DNA of 64,000 nt from Zymoseptoria tritici IPO323 (taxonomy: Eukaryota > Ascomycota > Dothideomycetes > Mycosphaerellales > Mycosphaerellaceae), in NCBI RefSeq assembly GCF_000219625.1, contig NC_018212.1, positions 930,001 to 994,000 of the forward strand, in the 5' to 3' direction. This document shows, one piece after another, positions 51,490 to 62,958 of the stretch. The position numbers and the translations under genes are program-made. The notes under the pieces are model-generated. The model was given only the letters and a program-made list of their open reading frames with translations. It was not told the origin of the DNA and searched no databases. Positions within the stretch are counted from its first letter, which is position 1, and each line of letters starts with the position of its first letter.

Positions 51490-52817
51490 GACATCACGGC
51501 TCTTGACAAGACGGCACTGCGACGACAACAGTCCGCCGCGGAGAGCATGCAACATGATTCGGTTTCGATTTCTGGATGCTATTACGATGCATCGAAGGAT
51601 TTAGCATGCATTGCAAAACATACAAGGACGGATCGGAGGAGAAAGCTTTCGACTTGCTCTGATTAGCACTCCATGCGGGGTTGGATCTGCAAGGTCGGCC
51701 AGGATATTTGCACTGCTGGTACCAACAACTCTCAACTCTTGATTGCTTTCGATAGGCGGCGAATACAACTTATGCAAACGACGATCTTGGTGGCTCTGTC
51801 TCTTTCAAAACGTCTCCTCGTCTTCCTGCTGGTGAAATGATACAGTCCCCGCTGCTCAAGCTTAGAAGGAAGTCGAAATGCTCAAGACAGAGTGTGATGG
51901 AGAAGAGTGAATGAACATGTATCAATTACATATACATTCCGCGCATCGGACGGCATCACAGCTTTAGCAGTCCTACTAAGGTTTCGAGATTCATCTGACT
52001 AGCCACTAGCGCCGATGATCCACGTGCTTAAGGCCAGATAAGGAAGGAGCACGGTGCTTGACAATTTGCCAAAGTGACTCCAGGGCCCATCAGCCTTGTT
52101 CTACCCAGTCACGCCAGCGGACTCCCAAATGATGCGGTGGAATTGCAGTGAGATTCCTCACACCACCCTCCGGAGTTCTTCGGCCAACAAGCCCAGCTCC
52201 CAGGTCAGCACAATCTGACAAATTCGGTCATCGATTGCATCACAGCTTACCATTCTCAGAACCCTCAAGGATGGCGCCAAATTTGGAAGCCGGACTTTGC
52301 TTACGGGGTCCTCTACTCATGACCGGATAAAATGCCATGACCCCTGCCAGACCCTGTACATCCCGGGCCGGTCGTGGCAGAGCACCGAATGCCGACAGCT
52401 CCGTGAAAGGATCATCTGGAGTTTCAGACTTGGATGCAACGTACGACGCTGATGCACAATGTCGCTCCACGAGCAGAGTTCAGAAAGCTTGGACAAAGGT
52501 GGACGGCGATCGAGGGAGTACCAGACAAGGTGGGCAGCGATCGGAAGTCAAATTGAGGGACGGCATGCTTGTGACAAAGTTTGAGTGATGCCAGACAATA
52601 TCGACTTGATATGATGATGATGGTACAATAGCTTACAGCATATTCGTCTCCCAAATGCGGAGTGGTATCTCTAAAATCAACGCCGTTCTACCTGGGTATA
52701 TCATCCATCTCGTACAAAAGAAAAACAAGGTGCCAAGGCGGCTAGCCAGCCAGCCGGTCCATCTATTGCGTCGCAGTAAACATCGCTAAAGAAACAGCAA
52801 AAGAAACAGTGTCAGAC
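51490..52817. other. intergenic
   Basis: 1.3 kb between convergent genes with no supported coding region or repeat. Confidence 0.4.
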
Positions 52818-54353
52818 TCAAGCATTCATCTTCGTCATCTTCGAGTTCCTCAACCATGACCCTGCAGTCGAGATGGGACGACTTTGCTCGGCGGTAGATT
52901 CCCCCTCGGCCTGTCGTAGGAAGTTCAGCGGCAGCGAACCACCCATCGCATGTCGTTTGTGTCCGGACTTCGACTTGCTGAAGACGTTCGGCATGTTGAA
53001 GACCGCTTGCAGAGCAGACATGTCGACGATGCATTTTGATTTGGTTGGTCTCGCTTCACGTCCTTTCGGGAGGATCGATGAATCTGGACGGAAGTAGGCG
53101 GAAGCAGGAAAGTCGTCATCTCCATACTCGTCGATGATCGAGAAGATATCGTTGATGAGTCGGCTGAAGTGAGCGTCGACGGCTGGGAAGTCGGCATCGT
53201 CGAGGTGAGGAGAGTCCTTGCCGGCAAGATTGTAGTGTGGCAGGAGAGAGGTGTAGGTCTGTCGGCAGTCTTGGACAGACATGTGTGGCCAGGCGGTTTG
53301 ATTCACCTGGTCGGCGAGGGCACGGGCAACGGTAACGCGGTGAGTGCGGAACTGGCATCGTTCCCATGCCCAGAGATGCTTCTGCATCAAAGAGTGGTCG
53401 TTGGAGTGATGTGTGGGAGGGTGGTGACCGGTGCAGAAAGAAATATCGTGGCGGAATGTGAAGCCACAATGTTGGTTGAGGTCGGCGGACTGGAGGTGGC
53501 GGTCGAGGTCTTTCTCGTTGGCGAAGAAGATTTGACACTCCTCACACTTGTGGCGTTTTTGGGTGAAGTCCATAGAGTGCTGGCCAATATGCTGAGCGAG
53601 CTCGCCGCTACCAGAACGAAAGACGTCTCCGCAGAGATCGCAGGACTCTTGTGGAAGTTCGGAGACAGGTCGTTGGAGAAGGGTCTTGACATATGCCATG
53701 GTCTGATCGACGTGAATTACGTCGTTGAAGCCAAAGTCGAAGCCGTCAAATTCGCAGCCAGAGTCACAGCGTGGTTGATCGTCCTTGTTCCAGGTATAGT
53801 CGCCTTGGTAGATCCAGTAGTATTGAGATTTGGAAGGGCCGACAGACTCGTCAACATACGCCTCGTCGATCTCCGGAGCAAACGATGATTGGAGCATGCC
53901 ATCGCATCCTCCAAGACCGCTCGCGAGGTGGGTGGGCAGGTAGTCAGCAAGGAACATGTCGCCACACTCTGGACATGCCTCCATGTGGTTGCTGTGCCGT
54001 GTGCCAACATGCTCGCGTTGTGGAGAGTCCAATCCAAGATCGTATTGCAAGGATCTTTGCCGAATTGACGAGTCATCCTCGATGGACTTGACGAAACGTT
54101 CCTTGGAAGATTCACCAGACAGCATTTGAGCAGCCAAGTTGTGAAACTTCAAGACGTCTACATCTTGATCGGTGGTTGAGAAATGGAAGCCGGGTAGTAG
54201 TTCAGGCATGTCGTAGGATTGTGGTGTCATGGGTCGGTCGATGCTTTCTTCGGAGGATCGTGGAGAGTATGATAGACCAGGTGGACTACGGTCTAGTATT
54301 GGTGATTCTCCCTCCAGGATGAATCCATTGCGTTTTGGTGAGCGAGGCATCAT
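52818..54353 (-). CDS. C2H2-type zinc-finger protein
   Basis: 511 residues, starting Met-Met at 54353. The first 110 residues are Ser/Pro-rich. Zinc-binding clusters are C127-x2-C130 with later His/Cys (CPECGDMFLADYLPTH), C238-x2-C241 with H255 and H259 (CDLCGDVFRSGSGELAQH), and C270-x2-C273 with H286 (CEECQIFFANEKDLDRHL), running into a further Cys/His-rich segment around 296-316 (CGFTFRH, CTGHHPPTHH). The spacing resembles C2H2 fingers with long linkers. The C-terminal part has an acidic stretch (SIIDEYGDDDFP) and a basic tail. It is likely a transcription-factor-like or RNA-binding protein; the target is unknown. A strand-opposite open frame at 53169-53888 is a shadow. Confidence 0.82.
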   Translation of the reverse strand: MMPRSPKRNGFILEGESPILDRSPPGLSYSPRSSEESIDRPMTPQSYDMPELLPGFHFSTTDQDVDVLKFHNLAAQMLSGESSKERFVKSIEDDSSIRQRSLQYDLGLDSPQREHVGTRHSNHMEACPECGDMFLADYLPTHLASGLGGCDGMLQSSFAPEIDEAYVDESVGPSKSQYYWIYQGDYTWNKDDQPRCDSGCEFDGFDFGFNDVIHVDQTMAYVKTLLQRPVSELPQESCDLCGDVFRSGSGELAQHIGQHSMDFTQKRHKCEECQIFFANEKDLDRHLQSADLNQHCGFTFRHDISFCTGHHPPTHHSNDHSLMQKHLWAWERCQFRTHRVTVARALADQVNQTAWPHMSVQDCRQTYTSLLPHYNLAGKDSPHLDDADFPAVDAHFSRLINDIFSIIDEYGDDDFPASAYFRPDSSILPKGREARPTKSKCIVDMSALQAVFNMPNVFSKSKSGHKRHAMGGSLPLNFLRQAEGESTAEQSRPISTAGSWLRNSKMTKMNA

Positions 54354-56957
54354 CTTGATGTGAGGTGTGAGGTGAGGCTGGCACCTCAGTCAAACGGTCG
54401 CTTAGTCAAACGGCGGGGTGGCAGGTAAGAGGTGGATGCAACGGCGAAGAGAGGGTCAGTACATCATATATCACCAGAGGTGTGATGATGAGCTGGCTCC
54501 TGGCAGTCAATCATGAGGTGGCGCTGCAGAAAAGCTTTGCGGTGTGTCTCGAGCAAGTGGTGCGACAACCGGGAATGCTGGAGGTATATAGGCACGAATG
54601 CGTGTATGCCGACCACCTGGTCAGCCGGCCGCTCCTTCGTCAGGCCTGCCAATGTACCTATTTGGACTTGCATGATGACGCCGCGCAGCAAAAAGGCGGA
54701 CTAGGCCACGAGCGAACCGTTGGTAAGGTTGTGTTGGCGGACCAATCCAGCATCGGTGCCTGGATCAGAATCGTGGCTGCACTTGGGGCGGAGCGACCAT
54801 GGTTTAGTTCTGCTACTCGGCAAACTAGTTCTACCTGGCCAAGGTATCCGCCAGATCCGCCAAGGTGAGTCTGTTTGCCTGCAGGTCCCGCTCACACCAT
54901 CCGCGCGCACTCTTACCCAAGGTACACGAAGTTTAATGCGTGGGTCGATAGTCGACAGATGGCGCGGAGCACGGCTGAGGCAGGTGGACCAAGAGGAGAA
55001 AGCACTCGTGCGATCCCAGTGATCCACACCTCCCTCGTGCACTCCGTATCATCGTACCTCCCATCAGTAGTGACATGGAGATACATCACTCTTGCTGGCA
55101 CCACACTATTGCCGGCACATCTTATTGGGCAGTACATGTATACCCGTTTGATACACACCGCAATGCACATTCCCGCTCGTGCACAAGGCGGTATGCACTC
55201 GCCCGCGGAGGCTTCTTCACACCGACCTCGAGATTGCTGTCTCGGATTTGACCGCATGCACGCCAGCGCAGGTACACTTCGATAGACATAGGTCACTGTC
55301 GTGTCAGTGACAACTCAAAAGTGACACACTTCTAACCAGTAGCGTGCTGGCGCGTGGCATCGTCGGCGAGTCGTCGCTCCTCGAGAAGTCTGCAGACCGT
55401 CTTGTGACCTCGCAAGACGCGGGAGCCGAAATGTGCCGGATTGCGTACTTGACCATATGACTGGTCAAGGTCAGTTCGGAGCGTGTTCCTTTCTGAGCCC
55501 TAAATCAGCTGAAGGTGTGCCAGTGGAAACTGGGTTGCTCGGCGTAAAACTGGGTTGGTGCCATGGTGGGCAGGCTTGCGGATTGTCCCTCCCACGGCAA
55601 TTGATGACATTTCTGATCAGCATCAGACTTGTGTTGTCCGCAATTGCACGATACTAGCACTACGATAGACCGCTTCTCATCGAAGATTGTTTCTCCATGC
55701 CCAGATGTCAAATGTCAACGAGGACTCACCGAGGAGCGGTGTACCATGTTTCATCTGTCCCAATGTGCTCCACCGCCTGTATGATGTCGGTGTCACTGCA
55801 GGTACACTTCGGTAGCGAACAATAGTCGCCAAGCTTCACTCTGCAAGCGATTGTGGGCTTGTGGCACTCGTGGCGTGTACCTTGCGTGATAATGTGCCAA
55901 GTCTAACTCTCGCTTTCGCCAGACGTCGATGTCCTGGAGTAGAATACCGTACACGTCGCATACGAGGTGAGTATAATAGAATGCTCCCATGTACATGGTC
56001 TCCGCATTCACCGGATTCGTACAAGCCATCGTGTTCTTCCACAAGAATAGCAACCGGATCCGATAGAGGGTGAGATCCTCCTGCAAAGACGATCAGTCGA
56101 TCGGGCTGGCAGCACGAGCACCACGTCATGACCCAATCCCTACTTCGTACCTTATTACCTCTCCACGACCCGCCGACGATAGTGAACCTTCCACCAAACC
56201 CAAAACAGACACGAGTCTATAAACTCGCGTGCACTCGCCGCCATTTTCGTTTGCAATTTTGGGATGTCGCGACGTGTGTTCCGCCAGGCAATGCCACCGC
56301 GCCCGGCTTCCGGATTCAACGAAGCCGAGTGCGAGCTGCATGCAGCTGTCGCTGGCGTCTACCATGGAACCATGAACATCACTCTGTTCCAAGAAAATGG
56401 TTGCCATCAAGGAGACCACCTGGTTCACCTCCTGCAAGACATTTGCGACCTGCGAACCGTTCATGGCTGACGTCTATACGTCTTCGTTTCGACCCTCCAT
56501 CGCTCGATCTCGAGTCACCTGGTCGGCGCTTGCTGTATTCGTCGAGGACTGGTCTCTGCTGATGTGATCGTGGAGCCCGACCCTTGTCAAAGGCTGCTTC
56601 GCATGCTGTTGGGCAGAAGGTGGACAGGTACAGTATACGCAAATGTCAACTGGCACCATCGGCGTTTCATCGCCATATCATTGCATCGCCCTGTTCATCC
56701 GTCAAGCCCTCCGTCGCTCATCGTTCGTCCTCGCGCATGCCATCGGCATGTTTGCCGCACCGTTCATCACTCCAAAATCGCAGGTAACTACAGAAACAAA
56801 CGTGCATATTCCGACTACCGAAACGCCCTCTCTTTTTCGCCGCACCGATCTTCTACCACACCTTCGTCTCCGGCTTCTCAAATCCGACGAAGCCGCACCT
56901 GGCACACAGCCACACCATGCCAGAGATGTCGAGATCGATCGAGAAATATCTACTTGC
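54354..56957. other. intergenic, 2.6 kb
   Basis: No gene could be supported. Many short frames on both strands, some with cysteines, but no convincing signal peptide with splice sites. This is the largest gene-free unique stretch in the window. Confidence 0.35.
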
Positions 56958-57330
56958 ATGGACCACCTGACCTCATTTCTCTTGCTTGCTACTGCTAGCT
57001 CTAGCTCAGCGATTTTGTTGGCTTGCGATGCGGTGAGTATGTATCGAAGTATGTGCGAAGACTTGCGTACGACGGCATTTCCCTCTTCAGGTCGCTGCGA
57101 GGGATCGCGACTGTTTGCCTGCAATCTTGGATGAGATACCCGGTTCCCGTTGTCTCTATCATTTGCGGCCTGTCGTTGCGTGCATTGAGCGACGAGACTG
57201 CTCCCAGTTCAACGCTCTCAGCGTTTGTCTCGACTTCGATCGGAGGAACGTCATCGTTCAGCCAACGGTCACGACATCTCTGCTGGGTGTTACATGCCCA
57301 TTGAGACAACATCAAAGACTGTATGCCTAA
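56958..57330 (+). CDS. putative small secreted cysteine-containing protein
   Basis: Exon 1 is 56958-57032 and exon 2 is 57091-57330 (104 residues). The first 23 residues are a signal peptide (MDHLTSFLLLATASSSSAIL). The intron is 58 nt with a perfect GTGAGT donor and a TTCAG acceptor. The mature protein has six cysteines spaced roughly 13, 11, 6, 9 and 23 residues apart (DCLP, RCLY, ACIE, DCSQ, VCLD, TCPL). If the intron is retained the frame stays open for 33 more codons and encodes a different four-cysteine peptide, so the choice between forms needs transcripts. No family is recognised. It lies in a block of small secreted genes. Confidence 0.45.
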
Positions 57331-58839
57331 TTCTTATTTTAGGATCTTCTGGTCTCCAATCGCGGATTCAAGAGGGTCTTATGGCCATCACGCCACAGAA
57401 GTCATTGCCCGAAACGGCTGGGACCTTCAGCCTTGCCAACCAGACCCGCCATCTCATCGACCATTGCCACAGCTCGGGCTCGAAAAAGTCCTGCGGCCGC
57501 GGACGTGACTACGATGCTCACGCGGCCGAATGTGCGATACGCCAGCTGACCGACGCTGGACTCTGAAGAGCGATGGATCTCCATGCTTGCATTCGCGTGC
57601 TTGATGGCGCTCCCGCCTGAGTCAATTAGCTCATATGCGCAAGTTGCCCAATGCTCATAATTCTGCAATGCAGATGTTTCCCCGGTCCCGTGTGCTGACA
57701 ACCGTTCTAGACGTTCTGATCGTCGACCTCAAAAGCTGGTGCGGACGAAACATGCGCTGGTTGTTCCCCTCGTTGTCTTACCTGAGCTGAAACGGTCTCA
57801 ACTTAATAGTTTCGACAATTTCGTTTGTGGCAGACATCTTCCAGACTCAGATGCGGCTGACCTGAACCTGAGTGGCCTGAGCCCGGCGACGATTTGGCAA
57901 ACTCTTTGCGTATGGTGCTCGGACGCCTCAGCGACTAAGGTGCAAAGTTTAAGCGAGCGCGAGCACCAGATTGATGAAACGGCATCTGGCGGCTGTTGGC
58001 TTGATCTAACTTCACCAGGGATCACAGCAATGCTGGAAGTCATGAATAGTCGAATTGACAAGGGAGCGAAACCTGCGACGGAGTCCACTCCGAAAGGATT
58101 GTGCGGGTAAATAACTCCGTCCTCTTCAAGGCTGTGATGATGCTCTCATTGAAATGACATTGGAATGAGCTCAAGGCTTCACTGGGAGGTTTCTACCGCT
58201 CCTTTGCCGGTCGAATACTTTTCGGAGGGTGGACGCATCGGAGTAATTGGTAAGAGGTTGATGGCCTGCTGACCAGAACGCCCACCAATCCTCCCCTGGA
58301 CTTGAGCCTGAGCTTGAGGACATGGTTGCACGCTGCAGGCGTCTCCGTCCCACCACCTTTCCAGTACCTCCTTCGAAAAGCTCGTGCTCAGTGTGCAGCT
58401 GCAGGACCCCGAGCTTCTTATGAAGCAACATCACCCAGCCAAGGTCGAAGCAGAAAGAGCTGTAAATGATATGGCCTCTGTCAGTGGATTAGTGTAAATC
58501 TCGCGAATGGAGGGCATTGGAGAGTTCGGAGGGCTGTCCGCCTTTGCAAGGTAGGAGCAAGTCCCAGGCCTCGAGTGGGTGTGGTTCATCTCCCTGACGA
58601 ACAGGCCACGACCATATCGCCCTCGTATTGTTGTTTTCCTAGCGGTGATCCATGCCGCGAATGGCCATGGGTATGGTTGGCCGCATATACAGCGCCGCCC
58701 GCACCTTCTCGCTTTTGTTCCTGTCTTTGACAACTTATTTCCTCCTCTCCGAAGAAGACATTCACTGCAAGCCATCTCAGACCATACTTCCTCCCGCCAG
58801 CACAAGCCAGCTCAACGACGATCCCTCAGGACGCCCAAC
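57331..58839. other. intergenic
   Basis: 1.5 kb with no supported gene. A plus frame at 57739-58110 is open for 123 codons but I see no domain or leader. Confidence 0.35.
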
Positions 58840-59230
58840 ATGATGTTCCTTCAGCTGTTCTTCATCTCAACCCTCCTTTCCATGGTCACCTCGGAAGAAT
58901 GCGAAGCGCCTCACTATTGCGCTTGCCGCGACCAAGCAGGAAATGACCAATGCAAAGTTCAAGTCACCGGGTACCGTCATCATGACTGCGCAGGCTATTG
59001 TCAAGATCGAGTCTGTCTGGGCACAACGCGCACGGGCGCTCTTTGCAGGTAAATTCTCTTAAAGGCAATGTCTGCGCCATCGGAAGAGGCTTTGCGCCGT
59101 GCCTCTGCAGAGGACTAACTCTCGTCGCAGGGTATACTCCGGTGATTGCCGCAACGACGAGCATTCTAACACATTGGACCTCTGCGATGCGAGTACCGAA
59201 TGGAGCAATGGCTGCACACTCAAGTGCTGA
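58840..59230 (+). CDS. small secreted protein with twelve cysteines
   Basis: Exon 1 is 58840-59048 and exon 2 is 59131-59230, encoding 102 residues. The intron begins GTAAAT, has ACTAAC and ends GTCGCAG; without it the frame stops at once. Residues 1-18 are a signal peptide (MMFLQLFFISTLLSMVTS). Twelve cysteines lie at 21, 27, 29, 38, 50, 54, 59, 69, 76, 88, 98 and 102, an even number compatible with six disulfides. The last residue is cysteine. The intron splits a codon for Arg between cysteines 8 and 9. The pattern matches no family I know. The cysteine density, small size and location next to other secreted-protein genes suggest an effector-like apoplastic protein. Confidence 0.68.
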
Positions 59231-59828
59231 GCCCAGCCATTCGATTCGCGACATGACTCTGCAGTACGCACACTTATCTCCCCACCTTTTCAGCTCTCGC
59301 GCTTACACACTTCAGGCTTTTGCTTTTTCGGTTGTGTGCTCATGGGACTGAGATCGCAATGGATCGCGCCGGTCACTCTGCTTTCACAATCTCATGTCAT
59401 GGGTGGGAGGCGGAAAACGTTCGGCGAGGATTATGCAGCAAGCGAGGTCTGTCGTGAAGCATGCACGACCATCGTAAATCAGGTAGCATAGCAGCATGGC
59501 GTGCAAGTCATCTTATTCGGCCTCCGTCCTCTTCCGCACGGCGCGTCGTTTCCTGCAGAGCCGGATGTCAAAACACCTATGCTGAAGTGGTGAAGTCCGT
59601 GTGGTCGGATGCTTGTTGTCTCTGTACACTGCGCGAATGTTGTCGTGACTTCGTTATACCGATCGACTTGCCTCGTATCAGGCTTCCGATGCCGAGATTC
59701 CCAATTGCGGTGACCAAGCTGATCCGGCCAGACTAGACATATCCAAGCGTCCATGCCTAGGCTCTATATCTGTACGCCGACGGCAGCCATATCCAATTCC
59801 CACTCAAGCGCACATTCTATACACATAC
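59231..59828. other. intergenic
   Basis: About 600 bases between the secreted protein and the convergent Hel2 gene; no coding region is supported. Confidence 0.4.
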
Positions 59829-62303
59829 TTAACCCCACTGGAACAACATTTGCTTCTTACCTTTGTTGCCCTTCTTCTTTCCAGCGCCTTCGTCATCAGC
59901 GCCGACAGCTGGTGTGCTCGCTCCGGAAGCATTGCCGCTGGAACCACCCCATGCATTGACCGAAGCTTGGTTAGCGTTATTCCTAATAACACCCAGTCCG
60001 GTATATCCAGGGGAAAAGACCGTTGATGTAGGCTTCTTCGCTGCCGGAAGTGATGGGAAGGCGTCTTTACCGCGGGTGGAGTTTGTCGACGATGCTGTAC
60101 GGCTGGAAGCAGCGGACGGTCTTGCGGAGCTGGAAGATGACACCGCGGCGGAGACGGCAGGTCGAATGGCGAGCCAGCTGGGTGTGGATGCTGGAGGTGC
60201 TCTCGATGAGGTTGGGCCGCGAGGTGCAGGACCACCGTTGCGAGGTGGTAGAGATGGGAAGGGATTTCCAGGGCTGGAGGAAGAGGAACCTGCGGTGCCC
60301 CATGAGGCTTGTCTGCCCACATTTGAGCGGGAGGATTGCGCAGTCGAGGACTTGAGCTTGAGTACACGAGATGTGCCCACACCTTTACCTAGGACGCCTG
60401 CTGCGGTGGTGTTGGCGCCTGCAGGACCAGGAAGAGTCGGGTAGTCTTCGTTGATGGCCTTCCAGTCGGACCATGCTTTTAGTAAGCCGTCGCGCTTGGA
60501 GGAGATTTCGAAGATTTCAGCCAGTTCTTTAACCAATTTTCCGAGCTCGTCAGAACTCGTGTCGAAAAGGGCAAAGAAGGCGTCGATGAGGTCGCCTGCG
60601 GAGATGCCATCTTTGCGGTAGGTCGAGATTCGCTCTCGGAACTCGTTCAACTTGACCTGATCGTTGCGGAGGAGGTTTGTAGCGCGCTCAGTCACAGCCG
60701 CATGTCGGACACGCCGCGCCTGCTCCTGCGGAGTGAGCGCTTCCGTTGGTCTTGGCGATGTTGCACCAGATCGAGCCCCATCATGTGCTGGTGCTGGAGG
60801 TGGAAGAGTGTTGTTGCCCTGCCGTGCCGCCGGTCGAGGGACAGACTGCGCGACTGGTGTGGGTGCGCTTAGCTGGCCACCAAACGACCGTGCAGACACC
60901 GACTGAGCGCTATGGATCTCTCTTTCGCGCTGGTAAGCCGCTTCTGCTCGTGACATGTGGCCTGAGGCGACAGCTGGCACACCTTCCGCATTTGGGTCTC
61001 GCCCTCTGCCGGCCCTTCTACCACCTCTTCCTCCTCGTTGAGGTTCTTGGTATTGCGGTCTGTAGTCGAATGTCGAGAGGTCGACCCTTCGAGCGTCTCT
61101 TCTCGCATCCTTGGACAAACCGTTGGGATGAGACTCCAGTTGATGAGCCTTCAGATCCATCTCTGAATCGAACACCACAAACTTCTTTTCCAAGCATTCC
61201 GAGTCCAAGCACGGGTAGTGATCCTTGCCGAAATGTGCTTCGAGCGCTTCGTAGTTCTGGAAGTATGCTGGAGTCTGTCCTCCCGTTCTTCGATCGCAAA
61301 CGTGACACCGCTCGTGGTTGTCTCTACAATGCGTGTACAACTCATCGTCGCCGTAGAATCGCTTCCGACAAAAGCCGCACTCAGGATGTCCTTTGAAACC
61401 ACTCTGATCCACTGCGCCTGGGTTGTCGTCACCGAACTTCTCATGCTTGCGCAACTCTTGTTGTGTGAACAGCTCATGCTCGTGTGTGAAAACCTTCTTG
61501 TTTCGTGTGCAGAGATCGCACATCACCTTTTGATGCACACTCCGCACATGGCGATGCAAGTCCGGCCATCCCAGGCATGCAACATCGCAGTCGTGATCAG
61601 GACAGTTGTATCTCAGCAGCAAGACCGTATCCTCGAAAATCTCCGGCTTCTCATAACTGATACCCAGATTCTTGTCCTCGCGGAAGAAGTCCCCTTTTTG
61701 AAAGTCCTCGTATCGTTTCTCGGCATCGTCGGTAAAGATGACATGTGCTGCCTCAGTTCTGCAGTGCGCGCAGGCCTTCGTCTTGTACAGTGCACGCAGT
61801 CGAAGAGCGCAAATGTGGCAGGTACGGTGATTGCAAGGAGCCACACTGTTGTGGTCGACAGGCGATGCGCAAATGAAGCACACCTCCGCCTCGACATCGT
61901 CCTCTGCACCCTCTGCATCCTCTCCTTCGCCTAGGTCGGCTGCAGCATCCTTGGTTAGACGATCACCAAGAACGCCTTCTCCTCCTGGATGCGGAGGTCC
62001 TTGGGCCGGCCTTTGACTTTGTTCGCTGGAAAGGATTGCGCCGTTTTGTTGTAGACTTCCTGCTCGATCTCGATTCCCTCGTCCTCGCCCTTGACCTCTT
62101 CCTCGCCCTCGTCCACGGCCTCTGTTGCCTTCATTGTCGCCGTATCTCTCAACACCGCGGCTGTCTGATTGTCCGTGAAATTGTCCTCCTCTTCCACCAC
62201 CCTCTCCCCGGTGTCCACCTCGGGCTCTTCCTCGAGGGCCTCCTCTACTTCGTCCGCCTGTCGCGTCTGGCCCACCATTCGGAAGAGGATTTATCGCTGC
62301 CAT
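59829..62303 (-). CDS. HEL2: Hel2/ZNF598-type RING E3 ubiquitin ligase (ribosome quality control)
   Basis: 824 residues from the ATG at 62303. The open frame continues 40 codons upstream but its first codon is GTG. The N-terminus is Arg/Gly-rich (GRGRGRGRGQGRGRG). A RING finger (CFICASPVDHNSVAPCNHRTCHIC, given here only by its ends C142 and C181) is followed by a row of C2H2-type zinc fingers (for example CDLC, CGFC, CHVC). The C-terminal half is Ala/Ser/Pro-rich with a helical segment (NDQVKLNEFRERISTYRKDG) and a Lys-rich end. In yeast and animals this protein detects collided ribosomes and ubiquitylates small-subunit proteins to start ribosome quality control. The order of domains and the overall length match. 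It is divergently transcribed from BIG1. Confidence 0.93.
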   Translation of the reverse strand: MAAINPLPNGGPDATGGRSRGGPRGRARGGHRGEGGGRGGQFHGQSDSRGVERYGDNEGNRGRGRGRGRGQGRGRGNRDRAGSLQQNGAILSSEQSQRPAQGPPHPGGEGVLGDRLTKDAAADLGEGEDAEGAEDDVEAEVCFICASPVDHNSVAPCNHRTCHICALRLRALYKTKACAHCRTEAAHVIFTDDAEKRYEDFQKGDFFREDKNLGISYEKPEIFEDTVLLLRYNCPDHDCDVACLGWPDLHRHVRSVHQKVMCDLCTRNKKVFTHEHELFTQQELRKHEKFGDDNPGAVDQSGFKGHPECGFCRKRFYGDDELYTHCRDNHERCHVCDRRTGGQTPAYFQNYEALEAHFGKDHYPCLDSECLEKKFVVFDSEMDLKAHQLESHPNGLSKDARRDARRVDLSTFDYRPQYQEPQRGGRGGRRAGRGRDPNAEGVPAVASGHMSRAEAAYQREREIHSAQSVSARSFGGQLSAPTPVAQSVPRPAARQGNNTLPPPAPAHDGARSGATSPRPTEALTPQEQARRVRHAAVTERATNLLRNDQVKLNEFRERISTYRKDGISAGDLIDAFFALFDTSSDELGKLVKELAEIFEISSKRDGLLKAWSDWKAINEDYPTLPGPAGANTTAAGVLGKGVGTSRVLKLKSSTAQSSRSNVGRQASWGTAGSSSSSPGNPFPSLPPRNGGPAPRGPTSSRAPPASTPSWLAIRPAVSAAVSSSSSARPSAASSRTASSTNSTRGKDAFPSLPAAKKPTSTVFSPGYTGLGVIRNNANQASVNAWGGSSGNASGASTPAVGADDEGAGKKKGNKGKKQMLFQWG

Positions 62304-62958
62304 GATTCGAAGTCGGAGTAGCGGCTGAGATAGCTGGTGATGACCTTGATGGTCAATTTGTTCGGCAACTAGCAACGTCGCTGTAGCCTGGACTCGAGAG
62401 GAATGCTGGGGGCAGAAAGACACAGCTCAAATAGTTGCTCTCAGTGTGACGACATTGGAGGTGGGATGCCGAAATGGAAGACCCTCCACGAGTTCACGCT
62501 AAGAAGCTTCTGGTGCCTCAGGCATGCATCGACATATGAGCAAGAATGACTAGATTTCAATCATATGGCAGGCGAACTGGTATGCACGTGCAGGAGTCTG
62601 CAGTCGAATCCAGGATCAAGGGAGGCGTAGATACTGCGCCTTTCTGCCCGTGACAGATGCGGGATCTCCTCGATTGTGGAGGACACTCCGACGTACAGTC
62701 GCCGGTAAGACGACTACAAACAGGCTGCAGAGACGCAAGGCCTGCAAGTCTTCGTCTCTGGCTTGGTCGGACTGTAGCTCTACGCCAGGTTGTATGGAAA
62801 TGAAGTTGTCGCTGTCCGGGTGCTTTCACCTCGGTCTCTTCCAACTTGCTAGCGCATCTGAGGAGCGGGACTATCCGTGAGTGTCACCTCTCTCACAGTC
62901 GAGCCGTCAATACCAGAGCGTGGCCAACCCATCTTCAACACATATCCCACCTAACAAG
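62304..62958. other. bidirectional promoter region between HEL2 and BIG1
   Basis: 655 bases between two divergent starts; no gene seen. Confidence 0.5.

Noticed and set aside
62304..62423. 40-codon N-terminal extension of HEL2
   Set aside because: The first codon is GTG; the ATG at 62303 gives the standard Arg/Gly-rich start.
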